From the NCBI RefSeq assembly GCF_001649575.2, contig NC_051450.1:16203500-16267499 (forward strand): a DNA stretch of 64,000 nt, given 5' to 3'. A program made the translations under genes and the position numbers. This DNA comes from Kryptolebias marmoratus. Its lineage: Eukaryota; Chordata; Actinopteri; Cyprinodontiformes; Rivulidae. Every line of letters starts with the position of its first letter. Position 1 is the stretch's first letter. Below are positions 32,690 through 46,500 of this stretch, one piece after another. The notes under the pieces were generated by a model. It was not told the origin of the DNA, searched no databases, and saw nothing but the letters and a program-made list of their open reading frames with translations.

Positions 32690-33870
32690 CATTTCAACAG
32701 AAAAGCCCAAAAGAGTGACAGGAGGCCATCTCCATGTGGGCCCACCACCTGAGAGGTGGATCATCAAGGCTGGCTGAGGAGTGAGCTGGGCGGCAGGTGA
32801 GGAAAGGTCCCCGGCCATGCCGACTCCTGGCGGCAAAGACTAGTTCTGACTGGAAAAGAGCGATACCAACACCTAGAGAGGGGCTGGACTCTTTCCTACT
32901 TTGGAGCTGCCCAAGGAGAGAGCCGTTGGGCAGGTGTGTGGATGCTTACAAACCCCCGGCTGACTGCCTCGGTGTTGGAGTTTTCCCTGGTGAACATGAG
33001 GATCGGCTTTGAGCTGCAGGAGGGAAGGTTCTGAATGTTTGTGCTTATTCACTGAATGTCAGCTCAGATTACCTGGCTCTGGGCAATGACGGAGTTATCT
33101 GGAGAGGAGTGATTGGGAGGAACAGCCACCCTGATCTGAACCCGAGCTGTGTTCTGCTATTGGACTTCTGTGCTTGGCATGGGCTGTCCACAGCAAACAC
33201 CATGTTCAAGCATAGGCTGTAATCGGTAGTGGAAAGAAGATGGTCTGGTTTGGGAATCTAAGGGTCTCTTCTCTGCTTTTTGCAGATGATGTGGTTCTGT
33301 TGGCGTCTTCGGGTCGTGACCTTCGATGTGCACTGAGATGGCTGGGATAAGAGTCAGCTCCTGCAAGTCTGAGGCCATGGTTCTCAACTGGAAAAAGGAG
33401 CATTGCTCCCTCCGAGTCGAGGACGAGTCTCTCTCTCTCAAGGGAAGGAGTTCAAGCATCTGGAAGGTTGGATGGATTAACGGATCGGGGCCTCGTCTTC
33501 AGTAATGAGGGCGTTGCTTCGGTCAGTCATGGTGAAGAAAGAATTAAATTGAAAGGCAAAGTTCTCAATTTACTTGTCCATTTACATTCCAACCCTCATC
33601 TATGGCCATGAGGTGAGGATTATGACAGAAAGAACAAGAACCCGGATACAAGTGTCTGAAATGAGCTTCTTTATTTGGGTGACCTCAGCCTTAGAGGTAT
33701 GGTGAGGTGCTCTGTCATCCAGGGAGGAACTTGGATCAGAGACACTGCTCCTCTGCATTGAAAGGAGTCAGCTGAGGTGGTTCAAATCTGATCAGGATGC
33801 CTTCTGGACAACTCTCTTTAGAGGGTTTGCAGGCACAACATTCCCTTCAGTGATTCTGTACAGAAATATC
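32690..33870 (+). mobile_element. decayed LINE retrotransposon (endonuclease and reverse transcriptase remnants)
   Basis: On the plus strand, near 33090-33210, fragments such as IWRGVIGRN and LLLDFCAWHGLS match the endonuclease region of a fish non-LTR element. Near 33283 LFADDVVLLASSGRDL is the reverse-transcriptase catalytic block, followed by SCKSEAMVLNWKK and, further on, YGHE, MTERTR and HIERSQLRWF. Frames shift and large internal parts are missing. It occupies most of the space between the flt3 and pan3 start regions. The exact family was not assigned. Confidence 0.8.
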
Positions 33871-34538
33871 TAATGGAAAAAAGTGAAATAAACATAAGTA
33901 CAATAAGTAAATTAGTGTTTTTTCTGGTGAAATTAAATAATCTTGGTTCTGAAAACTCACACAAATTAGTTATAAGACGTTTGTTTTAGAAAAGATCATC
34001 TAAATATAACAACATCAGGACAAAGTGGCATGTATGGTATGAGATATATAAGCAGAACAAAAAAGAAAAAGCACAAAAATGAACTACTGGGTCTCAGAGG
34101 GATGTGTATTTTTAGTTCTTGGCTTTTTTTCTTAATGTTTGCCCTTGCTCTGAACATAATGGTGCGGGTTGAGCTTGCAGGTGAATTTTGCAGCACTCGG
34201 ACAGTAAATCCATGTTGGCTGCTCTCTACTCAGCAGCCTGGCTGAGCAGAAAAACAACAACAGGCTACTTCTGCGAGGAAAGGCAGCTGCATGTCTTAGC
34301 CACAACAACCACCAGGGTTTCACGCATGCAGCCGGAATTCCTTACACCAAAATGCACCTTAGGCTTATAATGCGAGTACTATGGGATGCTAGTGTTCTCC
34401 GTGACCTGGAGTGATAAAAGTTAAGGGTAAAAACAAAAACAAAACAAAAGCCTGTTTGTAAAGTAGCTTAGCACCTAGCTGTCTCTGCGTCTCTATGCTC
34501 GAGTGTCTTCCGGCAGAAGCGGCGGCAGCAGCGGTGCC
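33871..34538. promoter_or_regulatory. pan3 upstream region and 5' UTR
   Basis: The last 150 bp before the pan3 ATG become CpG-rich (GGCGGCAGCAGCGG), as expected for a housekeeping promoter and 5' UTR. No TATA box was assigned. The rest is AT-rich and contains short frames without motifs. Confidence 0.4.
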
Positions 34539-37500
34539 ATGAACAGTGGACTCCCACCTTCAGCTGCTCCGCTCGGGGGTGCCGGGATACCCAGTGTCAA
34601 GGTGAAGTTTTGCCGATACTACGCGAAAGACAGGACCTGCTTCTACGGAGATGAGTGCCAGTTCCTGCACGAGGATCCGTCCATGGGGAGCCTGCCGCTG
34701 CACGGCGGAGGCGGCGGTGGCGGCGGCAGCCCCGTCCCGATGCCCGCGGCGGGGTACTCTCTCGGCGGCACGGCGGTGACGGCTTGCCCCGGCGGCGGAG
34801 GGACCGGCGTGTCCAAGAAGAGCGAAACACTGGGGCCCGCGGGCGCGTCTCTGGAGGGGCAGCTACTAACCAGTGAGTGCACTCAGACAAGGCCTCAGAC
34901 GGGTCGGCTAACTCGGGTTTTTTTGGGGCCTTGCGGGGCAGCGTCGTAATTTAGCCCGAGGATTCACCCGGGCCTCTCTGCGTCTAAACCCCGCGGTAAA
35001 CTTCAAACCTCCCGCTACCCACCCTCCGAGGCGCAATTAGCGCACACCGTGCATTTTAGTCGTCTTGTAAATAGTTTTACTCTATCTAAATTACGACAAC
35101 CTACAACCTGAGCCATGTTTTTGCAGCTCACATGGAGGCCTGTTGTTTTGGTTTGACAACTGTGCAGCTAATAGCTACTGAACTAAACTAGCGTCAAATT
35201 AATCGCTTTAACTAACTTTACCGTGTTTGTTTTTATCCACAAAGAGGCGTGGGGCGTGTGATTAAACGTGGCTTTAGTCATTGTGCAGTTAAATGTTTGT
35301 TATTTCAGTGGTGATGTTGCTGTCTGCTTAATGTTTGCTAACATTAGCATGTCGATGCTAGCTGTGCACTGGGCATTGTTTTTGCCACCTGCTGTCGTCT
35401 TTTCTTTGGTGGGGTAAACAAACAAGCACCGAGGCGCAACACATGATGTTAGCGACTTTATATAGCTCCTGCAAACTCAAAATCAACAAAAGTAACTACG
35501 ATTGAAAAAAAGAAAACCTAACTTTGTTTAAAAGTGCACTGTGGTTCGCTCCGGTGTTGAGGAAAAAAAAAGCTTCCCTCCCGTCAAACTTATCCCCCTC
35601 CTCCTCCAACAGGAAGTTTAAAAAGGCGCTTGTTTTCACCCATAAAGAGCAAAAGTCATGGGACAAACTATTTTTCACTACCCTCAGGAACACATTTACC
35701 TGTATTAGTTTCATTATGATATACAGTACCGTGCAAAAGTTTTAAACCACCCCTGATTTATTGACATTTTGCTTCTAAAGAGTAAAACTTTCTTGTCTTT
35801 GAATAATTTTCACTAGTTTTCTGTCCAGTTTTTGCACCTTACCATGTTAGCATATTGTTATTAAAAGGATAAAGACTGCATACAAGAGGACAAACAAGTT
35901 TTAAGCTTTGGAGTAAAACAAACTGCATATGAAGTGTCTCAGGGTCATGTTTTGGAGAAATAAAAATGAAATCTAGCAGATATTTGACACGCTTTTTGGT
36001 GAAAACAAATGTTTGGGAATCATCCTGTTGGTGCTAAAATACAAATATTTCTCTGTGAGAGACTGCTAGTAACAAAGAGCCTAAAGACCCACTGTAAAAC
36101 TGATTCTTGGCTGAGCTTACTGTTGTGTGTTGACACAACGCTCATGCCTTTCTAGTTTATTTTTTTATGCCTGAGTAATTCACAAGGCTTAACAATCAAA
36201 AACAGCCCTCTGATAATGATCAGGAACTGGACTGAATATGTCAAACTAAAAAAAAAAATAAGAGAGAGCTTCAGAAAGCCTAGAAAACTATAGATGAAGA
36301 CCACTTTAAAGGGTATAGTGAAGTTTGGCTTCTTAGGAGCTAAATATAAACAAAGGAGAAATAATTCAAAGTTGTGTATAGGATATGCACCTCCTGCTGA
36401 TTCTTGTCAGATAAAAGTTTCAGTTTATCAATATCAGCCCCCTAACTTTACTCCTCAGATACTTTACGCTGGGATCAAGGGTAAGAGATTTTACATCAAA
36501 ATAAATAATTGTAATGAATTTTGTTTTTTAACTGAAACTAATAAACACAAGTTGATTTGTTGCTTTTGACTTTCACTCTGTTTGCTTCTGTCTTCAGTGA
36601 CAGGGTTGCGTTATTTTATTTATTTATTTATTTTTACAGATTTTGCGCAGTGTTCACAGGCTTTATATTTAGTTCCATAGGTGGTTAATTTCGTCGGCCC
36701 ATAGTTTTGGGTCTGTGAATCTCAACGCTTTACTAATTTATCAAATTTGTGTGCTTTATATGTAGTGTCAGTGCTTTACTGTCTGGTGTCTGTGCGGCGT
36801 TAGGTTCAGCACATATCGGTGTGGCGGTACTAATTCCTACCTTTTGTCATCCACAGTCCCAGGAATGGAGGGTCCAAACCTGAGCGATGCTAATCTTACC
36901 AACTCTTACTTCAGCAGCAGCTTTATTGGGGTCAACGGGTTCGGAAGCCCAGCAGAGTCAAAATATTCAATGATGCAGGTACAAGCGGTGCATAAACATA
37001 GTCTGTAAATCTACAGCCTGACAGAGTAATTCCTGTTTACATCTATTTTCACTAAAATGATACTTGGCATCACACATTTCTTTTGTTTTTGTTTGGTTCT
37101 GTTATTATTACAGTCTAGACTCTTTGCACCATCTGTATCTCTGCAGGAACGTTTAACTACTGCATGCATGAGTGTCATTCTTGCATCAATATATAGATCT
37201 GTGTGCAGAAATTTTAACAGGTGGTTTGAGTTGCTCGTGTTATTAGGTAGGTATTGTATATAAAAATATATGAAAGGCATGTTAAGGATCCAGTCATGAA
37301 CAACAAAACATCCTTTAAAATCGAAGGTTTTATGTTTAAAATAGGTAAATGGAGCAACAGATAATAAACAATAGATGACATTATTCAGAGTTGCATTATT
37401 TATTAAGCAAAAGTAACTAAAGCAAAATCCATAAGTCCGCAATTAATTTAATACATCCTTACTACTTCCATAGAAATAAAAATGTAATTTTAGTGATCAA

Positions 37501-40500
37501 ATATACTTGATCATCTGCTCACCAGTAAGTGTGAGGTTCTTTATAAAAGCAGAAGTTTTGGCTGTTTGGTGGTCAGGAACATTCAGGTGTGTGTTACCAC
37601 ACTGCCAAGGTGAAAACATATCAGCAGTTATTATAGAGAAGCGGTTGTTTCTATCCATAAACGTGGGAAAGCTGGCAAGATCATTTCTAAACGAAATTAA
37701 CTCCATAATTCTACAATCTGAAAAATAACTCTCAATTCAAAAATATTCAGGATGGTTGCTAATCTTTCCTGGAGTGGATTCCCTGCAAAGTTTCAGACTG
37801 GAAAGGGGAAATAAAATTCTCATGTCTTAAACTTCAAAACTAAACAAGTTTTTATTTTTTTTTGTTTGTTTTGAAGGGTTGAACAGATGTGACCAAAGAG
37901 ATATTTGGCCATAATCGACATCACCAATCTTGGTGAAAACCAAACTCACCACATATGTGCATAAATACCTCATACCAGCTGTTAAGCACGGTAGTGGAGG
38001 GCTGATGATTTGAGCTTGTTTTCGGGCTTCTTGCAGCCTTTACGTTTTCGTCCTGCAGAAAGAAAAAGCTCTACGTACACGAGCACTTCTACAATAAAAA
38101 CAGCTGTGGAAAAATTGTGCTTTGATGAGCAGGACAAAGCTCAGCCCAACAAATGCTTTGGTGGGAACACATGAGAACTGTGCACAAATACCCACAAACC
38201 TCACTAAACTGAAGCAATTTTCTAAAGAAGAGGCTAAAATTTCTTCACAACAATGAAAGAGAAATAAATTTGTACCAAAGACAGTTACTTATGGTTTTAC
38301 GAGTTACTGACTCGTGGTTGGACTTCATTTTTCACACACTGTTTCTCTGATTTGTTTTAGTTTCTGTTAAGTAAATCATCACAAATTGTAATGTATTATT
38401 TTATATCCAAAGTTGTTTCATTTTAGAACCCAATAAGGGTCTGATGACTTATTTATTATATCTTGATGCATAAAACGTATAAAATGAAGGTAGGTGTACA
38501 GGCTTTTCTGCAATGACTATAACACAATTGTTCCTTTTGAGTGTGCATGATTTGTAAACAAAGAGTATGGTTTTACACAGGGATTTTAGGGGAAAGTAGA
38601 AGAATAATTACATGTTGCAATAATAATCAATTTTTTAATCGCAATGCACACTCACCAGCCACTTTATTAGGTAAAGTGCACTCGTTCAATTGCTTGTTAA
38701 GTCTAATAGCTAATCAGCCAATCGCATGGCAGCAGCCATGCGATTGGCACCTAGTTGTAGTGAAGACGACTTGCTGAAGTACAAACTGAGTATCAGAATG
38801 GGAAGGAAAGGGAACTTGGCTTGGTTTTTGGTGCCAGATGGGCTGGTTTGAGTATTTCAGACGCTGCTGATCTGCTGGGATTTTCATGCATAACCGGCTC
38901 TGAGGTTTACAGAAAATAGTCCAAAAAGGGAAGAATATCCAGCGAGCAGCAGTTGTGTGAATGAAAGTACCTCGTTGATGTCTGAGGTCAAAGGAGATTG
39001 AGCAGACTTGGGTGGAGGTGACAGAAAGATAATGGTGGCTCGATTAACCACTTGTTCCAGTCATTGTATGCAGAATGCGTCTCTGAGCATGCGCCATGCC
39101 CATATTTAAATCAGATAGGCTACAGCAGCAGAAAACCACACCGTGTGTCATTCCTGTCAGCTAAGAACAGGAAACTGAGGCTGCAATTCACACAGGCTCA
39201 CCAGTAAGAAATTAGAAAAGCAACACCTGCTCCGAGTCTCGATTTACTGAACTCCAGCGGCTGCACGGTCTCCAGATCTCAGTCAAATCCAGCGTCTCTG
39301 GGATGTGGTGGGACAGGAGGTTGCCGTCATGAATGTGCAGCTGACAAATCTGCAACTACTGCGTGATGCTAACATGTCAATATGTGCCAAAATCTGCGAG
39401 AAACGTTCCCAACACCTTGTTGAATCTATGCAATGAAGAATTAAGGCAGTTCTGAAGGCAAAATATGGTCCAACCTGGTACTAGACGGCATACTTAATAA
39501 AGTGAGTGTATTTCTTTGGGCAGCTTTAAATTAAATTAATATGATTGCCAAATTAGCATTTTTTGTGCATGTTTTTCTTTTAAGCGTGTATTATAGTGAT
39601 GGGATAATGCATAAATGTGGTCTTTGTGACAACTGTGATGTCGATGCTGCTGTTTTTAGCGAATGACCACCAGCAGCAGCTCTCCCAGTCTTCTCAACGA
39701 TGGTGCCAAGAATTTCAACCACAGCACTCATGGTAAGGCGTCCTCGGAGAGCCGCTGAGTCACAGAAAGCGCTCATCCTGGTTATTGAAAGTGCTCCTTT
39801 TTCAACCCTTCACTTTCGATTCCTCGCAGATCCAGTGAACTCCCCGACGTCTTCACTGTTCAGCGATTTTGGTGCTCTCAGCATTTCCCAAAGGAGAAAG
39901 GTGAGCAGATTTACGTCATTCTTCGGATGTTTATTACTTTAATTTTGTACGAGTACGTTCTTGAAACTTAAATCTAGCTCTCAGTTGCTGGTTATTGTTG
40001 TTGATTCCTTTTAACTCTTTGTCGACAGGCTCCAAACCCGACAGCAAGCGAGTTTATCCCAAAGGGAGCTCCTCGAATGGCCGCCATGACGCAGTCGGCT
40101 GTCCAGGCCTTCCCCTCTCCTCTCTTTGCTCATCCTGGCCTCGGGGGCTCCACAGCTGCTGCTCTGGCTCCAGGTGTGAAATTCAAATCAAAAACAGCAC
40201 CATCTTGAATTAATCGTCATTACTGGATGCCTTTTTCTCTAAGGTACATAATTCACCTTTATTTGTTTGTAGGCATGTCTCTTTCTGCTGGGTCCTCTCC
40301 TCTCCACTCTCCAAAAATTACACCTCACACCTCGCCTGCCCCCCGTCGACGCAGTCACACCCCAAACCCTGCCAACTACATGGTGCCCACCACAGCGTCC
40401 GACCCGGGTGCACACATCATCCAGAAAGAGACCGTAGGAGGGACAACGTACTTCTACACCGACAACACCCCAGTGCCAATGGCTGGGATGGTACGTAAAC

Positions 40501-43500
40501 GAGTTGGTAACATATTTTAAATCAAACACTTAAACGTTTCGATTTGAGCTCCTCAGATGATGATAAATCTGAAAATCTCTAGGCTCCAGATTTTGAGATG
40601 CTGTCAGATGTTCAGCAGTAGTTTTGTTTCCTCATATTTATTTGCATTGCTTTTAACACTTTAAATTTGGGGGGGGGCATGTTTTGTACTTGACATGGTT
40701 TTCATTTCTCACTAAATAGGAAACTGTGTCTTTTCTTGGTTTCACTGCAGGTGTTTCCTACCTTCCATATCTATCCCCCCACTGCTCCTCATGTGGCGTA
40801 CATGCAGCCGAAAGCCAATGCCCCGTCCTTTTTTATGGCCGACGAGCTCCGACAGGTATCGCTTGCTCTTCTGTTTGTACCATTTTCTTTCAACTAAACG
40901 TCCCTCTTCTCTTTGTTTATAGAGGGAATATCTGATATTATTCCCTGTTGTTCTCCCTCAGGAGTTGATTAACAGACATTTGATAACCATGGCCCAAATT
41001 GACCATTCAGAGAACCCAGGTAAACCATCACTTTTTCATTTAACCTGTTTGTGTGCAGCAGAATGAAGCTGTAAAGACGCCTTCATATTCAATCGAGGGG
41101 ATTTTTGTGGGCTTTGAGAGTCTTGTTTTCTTACTTGCATTGTTTATTTTTTCTTTTTTAGTTGCAACAATTACATTAAAAGTAATTTATTGTTAGCCTT
41201 GATCAAGCTGGAGCAAATTCAACCTTTTACTTTAAATTATGTTTTTTTGTTTGGAATTGTTTTTGTCAGACGTACCATCTGAGGTGGACAGCTATCACAG
41301 CCTGTTCCCGCTCGAACCTCTTCCTCCACCCAACCGCATGCAGAAGACCAGCAACTTCAGCTACATCACCTCCTGCTACAAGGCGGTCAACAGCAAGGAC
41401 GACCTGCCTTACTGCCTGAGGAGGATACATGGTAATAATATGGATTCAACACTTATGTATCAGTCCCTCAAGGAAGTTCATATTCAACCAGTTCTTCCTT
41501 CAATTTTACTCAAGCTTACAACTTCTCTGCAATCATCTCGCCTTGAATGTTTGTTTTGTTTTCCGTATGGCCAGGGTTCCGCCTTGTAAACACGAAGTGC
41601 ATGATGCTGGTGGACATGTGGAAGAAGATTCAGCACTCGAATGCAGTAACACTTCGAGAGGTCTTCACCACTAAGGCCTTCGGAGACCACTGTGAGTGTG
41701 TACTGCCTCTACAGTTTGACTTTTATGTTAAGTTTTGCTTCAAAGTTTTATCGTTGAATATAGCAGTAGTAATGAAATATTCAGTTTTATGCTCCATCTT
41801 TGATCTTGTGGTGGGAAATAAAATATACCATGAACTTTTGTTTTCTTTTTCCTCCCCAGCGTTGGTCTTCTCTTATGACTTCCATTCAGGTGCAGAAACC
41901 ATGTTCAGCAGGCATTTTAATGACCCAGCAGCAGATTCATACTTCACCAAAAGGAAGTGGGGTGAGTTCATCCTCCCTGCCTCACAACTCAGAATAGAAC
42001 CAGTGTCACCTCATGCGCCCCGCAGCGTCCTTCCACTTCACACATTCAGACTTTGTTTACTTGTTTTGCTGGTGAGGTCACTGACGTGTATCTATTTGGA
42101 TGCGCCATTTCTTGCAAGTGTTGCATATGAGTGAGCTCACCTCGGACACTTATGTCAGGTTTAATAAATAAAAACGACTGCGGTGAGTCACAGGAGAGAC
42201 ACTTCACGGCCTAAATTGAGTCTTAAGAAACTGTTTGGAGTTTGACAGTTGGCTCCCAAGTCTCTTTGTGAAAGAAACTTGGGCATTTGGCGGAAACTGT
42301 GGCTGAAACTGATCCTAGGGCAGGTGCTGCCTGCTTACAGGAATGACAGACTGAGGAAGCAAAACCACTGAGGCCTTCTCTGCAGCAAAGCACTGATAGG
42401 AAACCTAATTGTACGAGTTGCAAAATGAACAAAAGACTTAGGAGAAAGTGTTTAAAAAATAAGCCAAAGCACAGTGTTGCTTTGAATGGTTTTCTGAAAT
42501 TGCTTTTGGGAAGCAAACAACGCTGTGGTTTTTGTGCAGCACACACCCCTTCACTCTGCCGCCTGAAAGTGTTGCTAATAAGTTGGGCGATTTAAAGAAA
42601 AAAATGCACATAAGGTAAACAGTTTCTTGTAACAGGGGGCAGTTTCTCACTTATAAATTGTTCGTAGGAAAGCATAAATTGGTCATTGACCTTTGGTAAA
42701 GATTGCTATCAGTTTTTTTTTAAACAGTATTGGTAAGCGTACCTAAAAATATAAATAAAGAAAAGTCTTCATCAGCCTGTGTCTGTAAGTGGCAGCTTGT
42801 GTTGGAGGTAAAAAGGAAGCTGATGGCAGTTTGAGGTTTACTTCATAAGTTAGAACTGAACCCCAGGCTGCTTTTGGGTGATGAAGCATTTTTTTTTTTT
42901 CCTTCGTGAAGGCCAACACGAACCTCCGCTGCCGCGGCAGCACGCGGGTCTGCTGCCCGAGTCTCTGATCTGGGCCTACATCGTCCAGCTCAGCTCGGCC
43001 CTGCGCACCATCCACACCGCCGGTTTGGCCTGCCGGGTCATGGACCCCAGCAAGATTCTCATCACTGGCAAGACCAGGTACGCGCCCACATACCTGAGCA
43101 GAAAACTGACCATTCTGTACGATGAAATAAGTGTTTATCCATGAAGCACGCTACTCATAACCATAAATGGCTTTGCAATGGAAAAGCATAACATTTCTCG
43201 TTGATAGGACTTCCTGTAAAATGCGCTAAAAGAAGAAGCGTATTTTCAGTCCAGGCTTCCTTTTTTCACAACCATGTGGTGTGAAACACTTAGAGACACA
43301 CATGTAAACTAACGATGCGCCTGATCTTTTATCTCTAAAGGCTACGAGTGAACTGTGTTGGGGTGTTTGATGTCTTAACGTTTGACAACAGTCAAACCAA
43401 TCATCTTGCCCTCATGCCACAGTACCAGGTACTTTAAAAATATATATATTGCATGTGGATAGCTTAGTGCAAAAGATTTGACTGACTAGGAACATCTTAT

Positions 43501-46500
43501 TTGGGTCACACTTTGGTCATCTCTGGTTAATGTTCTGTTCAAACCTATCAATAAGGGAATATGTGTGTGTTTGTTCTTTTGAACAGCAAGCAGATCTAGT
43601 GTCGCTGGGCAAGGTGGTGCTGGCTTTGGCTTGTAATTCGCTGGCTGGGATCCAAAGGGAAAACCTGCAGAAGGCCATGGAGCTGGTGTCCATAAACTAC
43701 TCTTCAGACCTCAAGAACCTGATTCTGTAAGAGGGGCGGGGGAGGAGATGAGACGCTGAAAACACCACTTCTGAGGCTGCTATTACAAATTATTATTGCC
43801 ACTGTTAACGCACTCATAAAGTAGTTGAGCTTAAAAACGTGTACCAACAAATCAACAATGATTGTGTATCTGTATCTAAAAAGCCGTTCTTTTTATTGTC
43901 CACAAGCTCACCATACTTTTGGCGCCTCCTGAGCTGTTGTTTTTACACTGGAGATGGTGTAGCATAAAAAGTGTGTGGTAGTTCCAGTATGCTTGTCTGT
44001 GGTGGATCCAGCTTCAGTCATATTTATATTAAAATGGAGGCTTGTGTTAGTCAACCACAGTCATAGCAGACCTCTTGTGTGAATGCACCAAAAACCTGTA
44101 TATGTACAGGCGATGAAATAAAGGTTGTGCTGCAGAATATGGTAATAATATTAAAATTTGAAGATGCATTAAAACGACTGGTGGCCACTTTTGTTTTGCG
44201 CCTCTGACTGTTTCCCACTTTGTTGTTTCTGCAGGTATCTGCTGACTGACCAGTCTCGCCTGCGCAGTGTCAATGACATCATGCCCATGATCGGAGCCCG
44301 TTTCTACACACAGCTGGATGCGTCGCAGATGAGGAATGACGTTATCGAGGAAGACCTCGCCAAGGTGATTTAAAGGGTGCCGTTGCACGCAGCAGTCTGC
44401 GTGGCACAGCGTGCTCGCAGCGGGCGTGTGTGTGCTGCTATTCTGGGATGCTGCACAAGAGTGAACTTGTTTATCTTAGAGAGAAGTACTGCACGTTATA
44501 AGGTTTGCAGTCTGGGCTTAAATCTAACTGTGAATGTGTGAAATGACTGACCTGAAACTATCATATTTTTTTTTTGTCTTTCATGCATCAACTTCCTTTT
44601 TTTCCTTTACTGTAACACACCAACCCAAGAAGGAGGTGGTGATGGTTTTCTTGTTTCCTTTATCTGCAAGTTATGGCTTCTGATTTTGGTTTTACAAGAC
44701 GCCAAGCAGATCTGTTGATTTACACAAATGCACAGCGACACGTGTCGAATGAGCACAAAGAAACATCTTTTTGTAGAAGTGTGTATCGGTTCTGCTCAGA
44801 CCTGCTTGTAATCTGCAGGCTTCTGTGATGGTGGCGTAGTTTCCTGATTGTGTATTTCTTCATACTTATTCTTGGATGTTGTGTTTACATGGTCGGCAAG
44901 TAGTTCTGTTGACAAAAAGCTTTGCTGCGTTTGTGAATGCAAGTCCTGTGTGACGACCGACGGCGTGTGAAGAGTTCATCGCCGGTGATTCTGGAAAGTT
45001 GGGCAAACGTTTGGAAATGAGACCAAAATATCATCAGAATGAAAAGAGGAGAGTTCTGTGTGTTGAGTCTCATCAGCTTATTTATATCTCATTCAGCACC
45101 ACCAGGCTTTAGGCTGACCAACAAACAAATGAAGACAAATATTAAAGTTCATCAAATGTCAGTCCAGATGTGTAATATTCTACAAGAGATCAAGAGTAAT
45201 TTATGAGGAAGTTAAGGTCTGTTTTAGATTAAAACTGAACAACAGAGATGATAATAGAGTTGCAAAAGAGGAAACTCTCCTCCCTTTAAAAAAAATAACC
45301 AAAACGTTGCTGCCTGTCTGAAGTTTATTCATCTGGACAAACCAGACGGTTGTTTAAAAGCAGAAAAGAAATGAAAATGAATGTTTTGTTAAACAGCTGT
45401 GTGTTCAGATATTCATGTTTCTGTTAATGTTTAGCAGTAGTTTGTTAGTTTATGCATAAAAGAAGGGTGAGACTTAAAGCCCCACATGTTTGGGCAACAT
45501 GGTAGCTTCCGTACAACGGGATCTGTTGGCTTCAAGGCGGGGACACTTGGTGTATTAATATACGAATATGTTGTAATCCAATAGAAGAACTTTAACCCTT
45601 ATCTGAAGAGAAAATGACTGAGAAAGAGACTGAAATCATGACGGTTCTGTTAAAGGTAGCAGCTGAAACCAAATTTGTCAAGATTGTTTTAACTCTTAGA
45701 AACGATCATCAAAATATTAAGACACCAGCTCCATATTAAATGAATCACATGAATATGACAGGGTTAGCTCATTGTTCTGAGGTGTGTAGTAGTTTTTTCA
45801 GAGATGGGTGGAAGTTCATCTCGTACATTATGACGTGCAGAAGCGAGCAGGCTTGGCTGATGATGATGATGATGACGATGATGACGGTTTTCACTTTGTC
45901 CAACAGCGCAGAAAGCGTTTGACAGGGTGAGACAGGCAGAGAGGAGGAAGAGAGAGGAGAGGCAGGAGTAAATTTTATCTGCTGAGATCAAGGTGAGCCA
46001 TGATCCGCTGGGTTAGTCCCACACGGATTTCAAAGCATCTGGTTTTAAACATCTAGTGGAAAAAAAACGAATATACACCACCCCGCGTTAAAATGATGAA
46101 TTGTTTTCAAAACTTCCTCACCTTTAATGGGACATAACACATACAGCTCAGCTGAAAAACATCTTTCTACAGATTTAAACAAATACTTTGATTTAATTAT
46201 AGCGTTCAGTTACTAAGATTCAGCAAAAGCCACGTTTGTTTGCTTACAAAGCATCAAAATTGCTAAAAAGCAAATATTAACAAGTCATGGTGCTGATAGA
46301 CTGAAGGCTGTCATTAAATCAGCAAAGTCATAATTTAAGGTTTCCCCCTAAACAAAATGATTTGTTTTCAGTTTTAGTTTTCAGTTTTTTGTACGGGACA
46401 TATGTCACGTTAAACGTGGGAAAAGTTTCAAAATGGTTTATCGGTTTATTGCGGTCTCATGTTTTTACGTCACAAACGTGGTATTTTAACAAGAATGTGG

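Noticed and set aside
33157..33459. Minus-strand open frames upstream of pan3
   Set aside because: They are antisense to a decayed LINE reverse-transcriptase region.
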